A DNA stretch of 64,000 nucleotides from Paracentrotus lividus (Eukaryota > Echinodermata > Echinoidea > Camarodonta > Echinidae), in NCBI GenBank assembly GCA_940671915.1, contig CALNVZ010003434.1, positions 20,624,445-20,688,444 of the forward strand, read 5' to 3'. The notes below the pieces were generated by a model, which saw nothing but the letters and a program-made list of their open reading frames with translations, was not told the origin of the DNA and did no database searches. The position numbers were made by a program, and so were the translations under genes. Below are positions 60,701 to 64,000 of the stretch, in pieces. How positions within the stretch are numbered: the stretch's first letter is position 1; every line of letters starts with the position of its first letter.

Positions 60701-63175
60701 TGTAAGAACATTTGAGCTGCTTTTTGCAGAGCAATCTTTTGCACTGGATACTTTTACCATACTCTTCTTCCAAAAATCTGAAAGCTCTAATCATTCCACC
60801 AACAATAATTATTCTATATCATGGATGATTTCCGAAAAAAAGAATTGTTACTTGCCTTTGCTCATTAATAGAGACAAGTTATGTAAGATAATTTAATTTT
60901 CTCCCCTGTTTTCTCTATCTCTCTCTCCCTATCTACATCCTTAAAGCAGAGTAAACCTGAGCTTCTACCACGCTCACCCTCCTTTGCCTGATTCATCCCC
61001 CAAATAGGGGAAGGTGGGGCATAACGGACCCTAGGGGCAAAACGGAACTTTCTCATAGCTTGACATCAAAAGTATTTCTTTCTATAAAATGTATTGCAGT
61101 AAATGAGGCATTGCTGCACCAATTTACCACTGAAGTTGCATCGAAAAAAATCAATACCTACAGAGGGGGGTGCCATTCAAAAATTTGTACCCCTCTGATG
61201 TAGGGTATTTCTGCTTGGGGCAAAATGGAACCCAATGGTGTGGGGCAAAAAGCACCATAATTTGGCTGACCCTGGGGAGAATTTGGTGTGCTCGCATCCC
61301 TTCTGGAGACTTCCAAAAGTACATTTATTTTGCCAACTTGAACAAATTTTGACAAATCAGTCCCCAGGAGTTGATTATTTCTTACGGGGCAAAACGGTAC
61401 CCCATAATAGGGTACCATTTTGCCCCAACAAAATATGCACGGAGTCAATTTTGCCCCACTAGTGGGGCAAAACGGACCTTTTCCGATATTTTTTCAGCTT
61501 CATTTTGCCGGAAGTATGAAAGAGATGAGAATTATTGATCGATTGTTTATCAAACTTCAATAAGAACTCGTCAAGGAAATATCATTTTTATAGTCTTGCT
61601 CCTATCTGTGACGTCACAGAAGCCACTTGAAGTTACGTGGTCCGTTATGCCCCACCTTCCCCTAATAACAAAAGTTGTGAAAGGCTTGATTTTTAAAATT
61701 TGTTGGTTGAGAAAGAGAAGGTCGTTATGATCGTAATTTTTTGCCATTTTTTATTTCCTCAGAGTGAGAAAGGCTCTAAAATTGGAATTGGTCATTATTT
61801 CTAATTTTTGTTTGTAAAAGATGTATTATTCATTCATCAACCAAACTTTTACTTCTTGTTAGCTCCCGAAAAGGTACTAAAAACGTGTTTCAAACCCCCC
61901 TCAAAAACTTTAAACGCGATTATCTCGCAAATGCAAAAAACGGGTTAAAGTCCTTCTCATCCTCAACCGACGAAATGATAATCATGATCTCAGCAACAAA
62001 TTATGCCTTTTAATTTTATTTCCTTTGATTTCTCTCCCTCTCTGTATCCTAAAACCAGAGTGGACCAGACCTTCTACCACGTCATGAGATGCTTGCCCTC
62101 CTCTTCCGCCTGATTGGTATCGGAGGGGTGCAGCAGCAGAGGGTTGCATCTGAGGCAGTGGTGGAGCTGTGTCGTAGTGCCAGCGGGGACATGGGATGCA
62201 CCGTGGCAGAGACGGATGAGATAGATGTACTTCTGACGGCCATGACTAGCCCTGTGCTGGAAGTCAGAGTAGCTGCTCTCAAGGTGGGTCTTTTTTAATC
62301 ATTTGTGGATGAAGTGTATGAATAAGTAGAGTTGAATTGGTTAAATGTGGTGCTTCCGGAAAATGCTGAAAATTAGCGAGGTGATGCAATTTAGCAATAC
62401 AGAAGTCCTGAATAGAGTAAAAACAACAGAGGGAACTGATGATGAAGACTAGAAAACAGAAAGCCTGTATATGTTGGACATAATATAGGAACAGATTTCC
62501 GAAGATATTACACATAGGAATAAGTATATGACAAACGGGAGAAGAGCTGACAAGCAAATCACTTGGTTAGATGAATAAAGGAATGGACAAGACTGAGCTA
62601 TGAAGGGATCAGAACAAGAGGTCATAGCCCCAGCTGTAGAGATGCATAGCTGCCACTCTCTTGAAGGGACAGCACTAGATAGTGATGATGATGATACTTT
62701 TAATATAATCTTGAGTGCAGGCATTGAGCGATACTTATTTTATGTATTGTGTACATGTTTAGTCGATTGCATAACATTTATTTTTAAAAGGTTGAAGAAA
62801 AAAAATTGGTCTCTTTAAGAGGACATTTATTGCTGTGAGTTGCAAGAAAACATTTAAAGCCTAAATCAAAATCTAATATACTCAATATTCTAGGGTTAGG
62901 GTGAGGGATATATGATTCACAAATATGTCACTCGTGACAATGCCGTTGTTATACGGTTTACAAGTATGACCACTCGTAGCGTTTTGCTTATGATCAACTT
63001 GAAATGAAAAGCATCGTTACCATGGTTACTTGTGTGTTCATTGACAGGGTCTGCGAGAGCTTCTGCTTGTCCTCCCGACCCAGGACTCAGATGACCCACA
63101 GGGAATGAGGATTGCTCAGAGGATATGGGGAGCTAGGAAAGACATGGAGCTTGAAGTACAGACACTAGCAGACGA
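39700..63175 (+). CDS. GCN1: GCN1, eIF2-alpha kinase (GCN2) activator, exons 1-24, 5' part of gene
   Basis: GCN1 is a very large HEAT-repeat protein (about 2,670 residues in vertebrates) that binds ribosomes and GCN2. It is needed for GCN2 to sense uncharged tRNA or collided ribosomes and phosphorylate eIF2-alpha; it acts in the cytoplasm. The 24 exons found here total 3,467 coding bases, or 1,156 codons with the last split, and every exon-exon phase agrees. The family match is clear across the length: VHEGTMVHALAMLSRWC, GSEGKITVVVERGSMLSGIG, RRENKAYSFKDQLLELELRE and SGPDLLPRHEMLALLFRLIG. Residues about 781-852 form the family's charged K/E-rich helical segment, and the remainder is helical HEAT-type repeats. 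The eEF3-like region and the RWD-binding region that contacts GCN2 lie further 3', outside the window. The start is the first ATG, in AACCATGG context, with the typical tiny first exon. The remaining exons continue beyond 64 kb. Confidence 0.97.
39822..39924 (+). CDS. GCN1: GCN1 exon 2
   Basis: Residues 8-42: VTTVLKRFALQVACTKTKER and so on, like the vertebrate N-terminus. Acceptor CATTAG, donor GTACGT; leaves one base. Confidence 0.93.
40711..40906 (+). CDS. GCN1: GCN1 exon 3
   Basis: Residues 42-107, ending FKKVPGG at donor GTAAGG. A decayed copy of its 3' end lies downstream at 41340-41403. Confidence 0.93.
40922..41195. mobile_element. 274-bp mariner-type MITE in GCN1 intron 3
   Basis: The ends are CATTGCGTCCCA and the complement of CACTGCATCACA, with TA on both sides (40920-40921, 41196-41197). 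Subterminal GAGAGCCTCA and TGAGGCTCTC are shared with the element at 33.44-34.02 kb. It begins 15 bases after the exon 3 donor. Confidence 0.75.
41340..41403 (+). pseudogene. Decayed copy of the 3' end of GCN1 exon 3 with its donor
   Basis: About 60 bases ending TTTCAGGCGG|GT line up with the exon 3 end TTCCAGGCGG|GT at about two bases in three. GTAT and a GGCTGC word follow, as in the true intron (GGTTGC). Without the MITE at 40922-41195 the two donor positions would be about 220 bp apart. Confidence 0.6.
41618..41726 (+). CDS. GCN1: GCN1 exon 4
   Basis: Residues 107-143, containing LVVLCWTCTVIRHAF, matching the family block LLALTWTCLLVRIVF. Acceptor TGTGCAG, donor GTAAGT, phase 0 at the end. 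Confidence 0.95.
41775..41900 (-). mobile_element. 3' end fragment of the CR1-like family
   Basis: A TTTATTTATT run followed by CCAGCAGTGGTCAAGACACT and a GGGGGCCCTG word resembles the 3' end of the CR1-like element at 18.42-18.52 kb (tail, then CAGTGGTTAGACACTGTTGT and CAGGCCCTG), in the same orientation. Confidence 0.55.
42164..42262 (+). CDS. GCN1: GCN1 exon 5
   Basis: Residues 144-176, in phase 0 at both ends; ends KLKATWKQ at donor GTAAGA, like family KLTKLWKE. Confidence 0.93.
42399..43009. mobile_element. 610-bp TTAA-flanked foldback element in GCN1 intron 5
   Basis: The left end AAGGAGGACTCCGGGCTG, then AAAAAGTTTTGCAAAATTAA, is mirrored by CAGCCCGGATGAGTCTT at the right. TTAA occurs at both edges (42399-42402, 43006-43009). 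Internal parts are also mirrored, including GATGTCACAGTCCCCCTACT near 42606 and its complement near 42835, so most of the element can fold into one hairpin. Confidence 0.75.
43495..43698 (+). CDS. GCN1: GCN1 exon 6
   Basis: Residues 177-244; contains NQKKALLDVYIKKVFGGKVK, matching the family block QHKSALLDFYMKNILMSKVK. Phase 0 at both ends. Confidence 0.96.
44313..44421 (+). CDS. GCN1: GCN1 exon 7
   Basis: Residues 245-281; contains ILPAIQKAMLRSPENVVQ, close to family ILPTIQKSLLRSPENVIE. Leaves one base at donor GTAATA. Confidence 0.96.
44907..44981 (+). CDS. GCN1: GCN1 exon 8
   Basis: Residues 281-306; contains GVSLDLSQYVTELGKNIA. Small exon with an acceptor CTTTTTCAG and donor GTAAGT. Confidence 0.95.
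45034..45095. repeat. Impure (GA)n microsatellite
   Basis: About 60 bp of GA repeats with a few substitutions in GCN1 intron 8. Confidence 0.9.
45418..45546 (+). CDS. GCN1: GCN1 exon 9
   Basis: Residues 306-349; contains LALQCSDPSAIESLCKHFFA, matching family LARQCSDSSAMESLTKHLFA. The following 2.7-kb intron holds a MITE, an L2-like element and a SINE fragment. Confidence 0.96.
45591..45838. mobile_element. About 250-bp inverted-repeat element in GCN1 intron 9
   Basis: The left end TAACCCGTTGTATACTAAG is mirrored by CTCAGTATACAACGGGGTAA. The CCCGTTG start resembles the 85-bp TTAA-flanked element at 51.45 kb; the TTAA duplication here looks eroded (CTAA and GTAA). Confidence 0.6.
46131..47910 (-). 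mobile_element. 5'-truncated L2-like non-LTR retrotransposon in GCN1 intron 9
   Basis: It lies on the - strand, opposite to GCN1. It keeps the fingers-to-thumb reverse transcriptase and the C-terminal domain. The 3' end carries the familiar GCGCTATATAAATATTAATA and a TATTGTATTG-type tail (46131-46175). The endonuclease part is missing. Confidence 0.88.
46310..47902 (-). pseudogene. L2-like reverse transcriptase with two in-frame stops
   Basis: Blocks in order: LDPLPKWLLKE, NYRPVSNVPYLFKIIE, QSAYRRWHSTETALL, VVFLDLSAAFDSVDHAIL, FGVPQGSVVGPQLFSLYTQP and the catalytic HSYTDDVQLYT, where Thr replaces the usual Ala of YADD. A conserved C-terminal domain follows (TSRIDYANSLLFGT, RAQNRAAKLV, LHWLPVQKRISFKILTLTYK). 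Only two stops interrupt it: after RAALC (near 47582) and after RIRPFLN (near 46797). It is otherwise open for about 530 codons, so the insertion is fairly young. The enzyme would prime reverse transcription at a nicked target, but lacking its endonuclease end this copy cannot move by itself. Confidence 0.88.
47940..48140 (+). mobile_element. tRNA-derived SINE fragment
   Basis: GGTTCAATCCC at 47976-47986 is a good polymerase III B box. It is followed by TTCTTGGGCAAGGCATTCTA and a block CACTCTACCCAGGTGTCAAT plus GGTACTCTGGTAGGAT, the conserved central region of many marine-animal SINEs. A TTATTATGATTATT stretch ends it. The A box is eroded or lost. Confidence 0.6.
48216..48368 (+). CDS. GCN1: GCN1 exon 10
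   Basis: Residues 349-400; GSEGKITVVVERGSMLSGIG to FMPYLQQE, very close to the family. Leaves one base. Confidence 0.97.
48843..48950 (+). pseudogene. Partial duplicate of GCN1 exon 11, with acceptor and an in-frame stop
   Basis: The first 108 bases of exon 11 recur 172 bp upstream behind their own TTTCTGCAG acceptor, with fewer than ten differences. Joined in the same phase, it reads HEGTMVHALAMLSRWC as in the real exon, then meets TAG at 48932-48934. Similarity ends at about 48950 and there is no donor. Confidence 0.9.
49015..49188 (+). CDS. GCN1: GCN1 exon 11
   Basis: Residues 400-458; VHEGTMVHALAMLSRWC to VRVMLSTLK. Acceptor TCTCTGCAG, donor G|GTGAGC. This copy is full length, open and in phase, unlike the upstream one. 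Confidence 0.96.
49575..49727 (+). CDS. GCN1: GCN1 exon 12
   Basis: Residues 458-509; GDTLIHGLEIIPLLKSSLEK to SDVQA, like family GDTLLQALDLLPLLIQTVEK. Confidence 0.96.
50575..50667 (+). CDS. GCN1: GCN1 exon 13
   Basis: Residues 509-540; contains PIILDEKKQLFTSEKFLSVA, close to family LIVDEKKQVFTSEKFLVMA. Donor GTAAGG. Confidence 0.96.
50680..51105. repeat. Foldback minisatellite of TTGGTCTAAT words in GCN1 intron 13
   Basis: The left half is built of irregular 16-25-bp units around ATTTGGTCTAAT, and the right half of the complement (ATTAGACxAAATGG), so the whole can fold on itself. The end GGTTTATATCCACTTGGTCT recurs, complemented, near 56150 in intron 17. Confidence 0.75.
51453..51537. mobile_element. 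85-bp TTAA-flanked miniature element
   Basis: The ends CCTGTTGGAGACGAGCT and the complement CCCGTTGGGGACTGAGC are flanked by TTAA on both sides (51449-51452, 51538-51541), the target of piggyBac-type elements. The middle contains CAGCCCGAATATATTCGGGC, a second palindrome. Confidence 0.65.
51637..51712 (+). CDS. GCN1: GCN1 exon 14
   Basis: Residues 540-565; ALLTLVEMIERLLTDHAQLL, then KAGTER. Ends in phase 2 at donor GTATGT. Confidence 0.93.
51791..52547. mobile_element. 757-bp piggyBac-like non-autonomous element
   Basis: Exact TTAA duplications (51787-51790, 52548-52551) flank ends that read CCCTAAAAAGACTGGG and its complement, close to the piggyBac-type start CCCTAGAAAGA. Next to each end lies a G-run/C-run hairpin (GGGGGGCTCATTCAGCCCCC and the equivalent). 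The inside is AT-rich with no transposase frame. Confidence 0.85.
53037..53196 (+). CDS. GCN1: GCN1 exon 15
   Basis: Residues 565-618; AYHKALMTCLIHSNWKVRKA to LLASQK at donor GTAAGA, phase 0. The frame stays open by chance for another 230 bases into the intron, so an open frame alone would misplace this exon's end. Confidence 0.95.
53320..53400 (+). pseudogene. Possible decayed copy of the exon 15 end with its donor
   Basis: GCTGCTCAGAAAGTAAGATG, then TCTxTACxAxxTCTACGATG, repeats the exon 15 end and intron start (GCTTCTCAGAAAGTAAGACT) 154 bp downstream. Similarity is strong only over about 25 bases. Confidence 0.45.
53637..53720 (+). mobile_element. Possible SINE-related fragment
   Basis: GATCGATCCCCAGCCC and AATAGGTACCTGGTACATGT resemble the B-box and central region of the SINE at 47.94 kb, in the same order. 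It is short and eroded. Confidence 0.3.
54081..54205 (+). pseudogene. Decayed copy 1 of GCN1 exon 16
   Basis: An intact ATCAG acceptor precedes CACTAGATAGCTATGTATAA, which puts a stop (54099-54101) seven codons in. Further on, GGGAGGGTGAGACCTAAGAT and CTGGTTTACAGTCTGTT follow the exon closely before similarity is lost. Confidence 0.88.
54210..54760. repeat. AATTCCAATTT-type simple repeat between the exon 16 copies
   Basis: Irregular runs of TTCCAATTTC and TTCAATTC follow each decayed exon copy and belong to the unit (about 340 bp) that was tandemly duplicated. Similar sequence also lies at 53.53-53.63 kb. Confidence 0.8.
54428..54545 (+). pseudogene. Decayed copy 2 of GCN1 exon 16
   Basis: The copy has an intact TTTCAG acceptor and then matches the exon at nearly every base for about 110 bp. 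One lost base after ACAGCTGAAG shifts the frame and gives a stop at 54476-54478. Confidence 0.92.
54764..54947 (+). CDS. GCN1: GCN1 exon 16
   Basis: Residues 619-680; PLDSYTESATAEETGRVRPE to LIDAHHPLI. It is the third and only open copy, the only one with the rest of the exon and a donor (GTACGT), and it joins its neighbours in phase. Confidence 0.94.
55441..55565 (+). CDS. GCN1: GCN1 exon 17
   Basis: Residues 680-721; KPSLWGDLVSGLVPDLPEFI to KQKTSK. Acceptor TATCTCCAG, donor GTAAGT, phase 0 at the end. Confidence 0.93.
55752..55977. mobile_element. 226-bp palindromic MITE in GCN1 intron 17
   Basis: The ends CAGGGGGGTGTTTCACAAAG and its complement (CTTTGTGAAACCCTCCCCCCTG) enclose mirrored AATTAAGTAGACTTAAA. 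The CAGGG start suggests a hAT-like family, but an 8-bp target duplication is not visible. Confidence 0.7.
55990..56150. repeat. Second copy of the TAGACCAAxT foldback minisatellite family
   Basis: Several irregular ATTAGACxAxxTG units end in TAGACCAAGTGGATATAAAC, the complement of the start of the 50.68-kb copy. Only one arm is present. Confidence 0.65.
56270..56448 (+). CDS. GCN1: GCN1 exon 18
   Basis: Residues 722-781; contains LAFIAPQHILPPFINQFISC and EEYAIYRTPEGVLHDESVIE, matching family REEFAIMQTPAGELYDKSII. Confidence 0.97.
56839..57027. mobile_element. 189-bp Harbinger-like MITE in GCN1 intron 18
   Basis: The ends GGTACCATCCCAAAAG and the complement GGTACCTTCCCAAAAG are flanked by TTA on both sides (56836-56838, 57028-57030), the TWA target expected for PIF/Harbinger elements. 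Mirrored GCCGCGGCC blocks follow inside. Confidence 0.7.
57238..57328 (+). CDS. GCN1: GCN1 exon 19
   Basis: Residues 781-811; RRENKAYSFKDQLLELELRE, one of the best-conserved family blocks and the start of the charged helix. Phase 0 at the end. Confidence 0.97.
57801..57866 (+). pseudogene. Decayed copy of the GCN1 exon 20 acceptor and 5' end
   Basis: CTTTGCTTCTAATTTTCAG matches the true acceptor region (CTTTGCTTCAAATTTTAG) 96 bp upstream of it. It is followed by GGTAGAGAGA and AAGGTTAAACTGACCAAAC, which match the exon start with deletions. In frame it stops after five codons (57836-57838). Confidence 0.82.
57917..58039 (+). CDS. GCN1: GCN1 exon 20
   Basis: Residues 812-852; EIERDRARKGIKVEVKLTKK and so on, the strongly charged helical segment. 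Phase 0 at both ends. Confidence 0.95.
59147..59345 (+). CDS. GCN1: GCN1 exon 21
   Basis: Residues 853-919; NPYGLRKHIPILINNLFTLS to CAFDEEQRTL, parallel to family NPSGLTQYIPVLVDSFLPLL. It is preceded by a 1.1-kb intron in which no repeat was recognised. Confidence 0.96.
60142..60500 (+). CDS. GCN1: GCN1 exon 22
   Basis: Residues 919-1038; the longest exon found. DIVSYCTLRLSNPACKIDEN matches family LVSHVTLRLLKPECVLDKS. An acidic stretch (EAEVEDDDDYG) lies in the middle and another acidic cluster (LEEEEGDAIDE) at the end. More GC-rich than its neighbours. Confidence 0.96.
60935..60994 (+). pseudogene. Decayed copy of the GCN1 exon 23 acceptor and 5' end
   Basis: ACATCCTTAAAGCAG and then AGTAAACCTGAGCTTCTACC, ACGCTCACCCTCC and GCCTGATTC match exon 23 (AGTGGACCAGACCTTCTACC and on) with a small deletion. 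The AG acceptor is intact. In frame it stops at 60989-60991. It lies 1,109 bp upstream of exon 23; 658 bp of that is the MITE at 61007 plus its TA. Confidence 0.85.
61007..61662. mobile_element. 656-bp TA-flanked element with subterminal GGGGCAAAACGG repeats
   Basis: The ends GGGGAAGGTGGGGCATAACG are perfect inverted repeats of at least 24 bp flanked by TA (61005-61006, 61663-61664). Inside are many copies of GGGGCAAAACGGxxC or its complement, among them the palindrome TTTTGCCCCACTAGTGGGGC. No transposase frame. It lies just after the decayed exon 23 copy. Confidence 0.85.
62059..62283 (+). CDS. GCN1: GCN1 exon 23
   Basis: Residues 1039-1113; SGPDLLPRHEMLALLFRLIG to VRVAALK, parallel to family NGPELLPRVAMLRLLTWVIG. 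Phase 0 at both ends, donor GTGGGT. Confidence 0.97.
63048..63175 (+). CDS. GCN1: GCN1 exon 24 (last exon in the window)
   Basis: Residues 1114-1156; GLRELLLVLPTQDSDDPQGM to EVQTLADE, parallel to family GLMELHMVLPAPDTDEKNGL. Ends in phase 2 at donor GTAAGA; the gene continues off the window. Confidence 0.95.
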
Positions 63176-64000
63176 GTAAGATATATATCATTTTACAAGA
63201 AAATTGTAATCCATTAGTCTTGTCCACCTTATGTCATTTTCATTACTAGTATACAGAGCTGCCAACTAGTACGGATTTTCCGTAATTGGTACGGAAATCA
63301 ACGGCAATTACGGGAGCACGGAAACCCCTTCAAAAATTACGGATTCCCCGATTTCTGGACATGCCTATGTATTAACACATGCATTATGCATATGCGAGTG
63401 TTTTAGCGGTAATGATCGCGATACTTCCCGGGCCTCGGCCCGGTGGTTAACTTTTGAGCGCACGGAAATATCATCCGCGCCTCAGCCACGACCACTGCAC
63501 ACACATGTAGCTACCATCGAAAGACATGCACACCGCCCTGCCTATATGGGCTGCGTGTGCTAGCTTTCAGCATGCAATAATATCAGGGAGACGGCAAACT
63601 CGTCCCAAGTCCATTTAGCCACCTTGCAAACCAACCCGTACGGTACCATGTCCATGTGTAGTTTATAGCAGGTCTGAGAGAGATGAAACAACTTTCAGAA
63701 AAACAAACTTAATTTTTCACTTTTTGAAATCACATTTTCACTGATCTTTTTTCAAATAACTGAGTGTTTGGATGTTCCTTTTACCATCCCTGATGTTTTT
63801 AAGTTTTCTGTTTTTCTTCTTGGATGAAAAATTATTTTTTAAAGTCCACTTTCTGAAAATTTCCCCGCACGTTTTTGGGCGGGAGAGGGAAAAAAATTCA
63901 GTGATGTTTTAATTTTTTTTTTTCATGATTTTGTATTTGAAAAACTTTTCACTGTGTCTTATATTGACATAGACATATACTACTACTAATTTTGGAGCAG
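63176..64000. other. GCN1 intron 24 (incomplete)
   Basis: A patch at 63250-63350 repeats ACGGATTTTCCGTAATTG and ACGGAAAT words and may be the edge of another dispersed element, but no terminal repeat was found. The rest is T-rich intron. Confidence 0.5.

Noticed and set aside
1-64000. CRISPR arrays, operons, bacterial promoters, rRNA or intact tRNA genes
   Set aside because: The DNA is animal nuclear sequence. Tandem repeats here lack short direct repeats with unique spacers, and the only polymerase III signal is the SINE B box.

Overview
This window is nuclear DNA of an animal: AT-rich, with intron-split genes (GT-AG sites, AATAAA polyadenylation signal), long stretches without coding sequence, many families of short inverted-repeat transposons, and two non-LTR retrotransposons. 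The GCN1 and GAS2-like proteins read as invertebrate deuterostome versions. A CR1-like element with a PHD finger and a 2A-like motif is of a type described from sea urchins. An echinoderm, probably a sea urchin, is my best guess, but this is inference.

Layout. (1) 1-2 kb, + strand: the last exons of an unrecognised gene, ending in a stop at 1825-1827 with AATAAA 17 bases later; a scrap of reverse transcriptase follows near 2.3 kb. (2) 2.9-18.4 kb: no gene supported. It holds microsatellites, two minisatellites, a 160-bp-period tandem array (14.7-17.1 kb) and a 983-bp TA-flanked inverted-repeat element inserted inside that array. (3) 18.4-22.7 kb, - strand: a decayed CR1-like retrotransposon. 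(4) 22.6-26.7 kb: a 2-kb segment present twice on either side of a 25-N gap, differing mostly by single-base indels, so probably an assembly artefact. It contains the 160-bp array again, in inverted orientation. (5) 28.6-29.5 kb, - strand: the first coding exon of a GAS2-like cytoskeletal linker (calponin-homology domain); the GAS2 domain was not found in the window. (6) 30-39.7 kb: the divergent intergenic region, with possible RFX X-box and GC-box sites, a nested transposon and a 2.4-kb foldback palindrome. (7) 39.7-63.2 kb, + strand: the first 24 coding exons (about 1,156 residues, roughly the N-terminal 40-45 %) of GCN1, the ribosome-associated scaffold needed for GCN2 activation. All exon phases join without a break.

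The most notable finding is in the GCN1 introns. Six exons (3, 11, 15, 16, 20, 23) have a decayed partial copy of themselves next door, each copy carrying one splice site (acceptor side for 11, 16, 20 and 23; donor side for 3 and 15). Exon 16 has two such copies. Several keep an intact AG acceptor but meet an early in-frame stop, so they would act as poison acceptors if used. Two of these duplication intervals were later split by TA-flanked miniature transposons. The introns also hold an L2-like element, a tRNA-derived SINE fragment, TTAA-flanked piggyBac-like elements and a foldback minisatellite.
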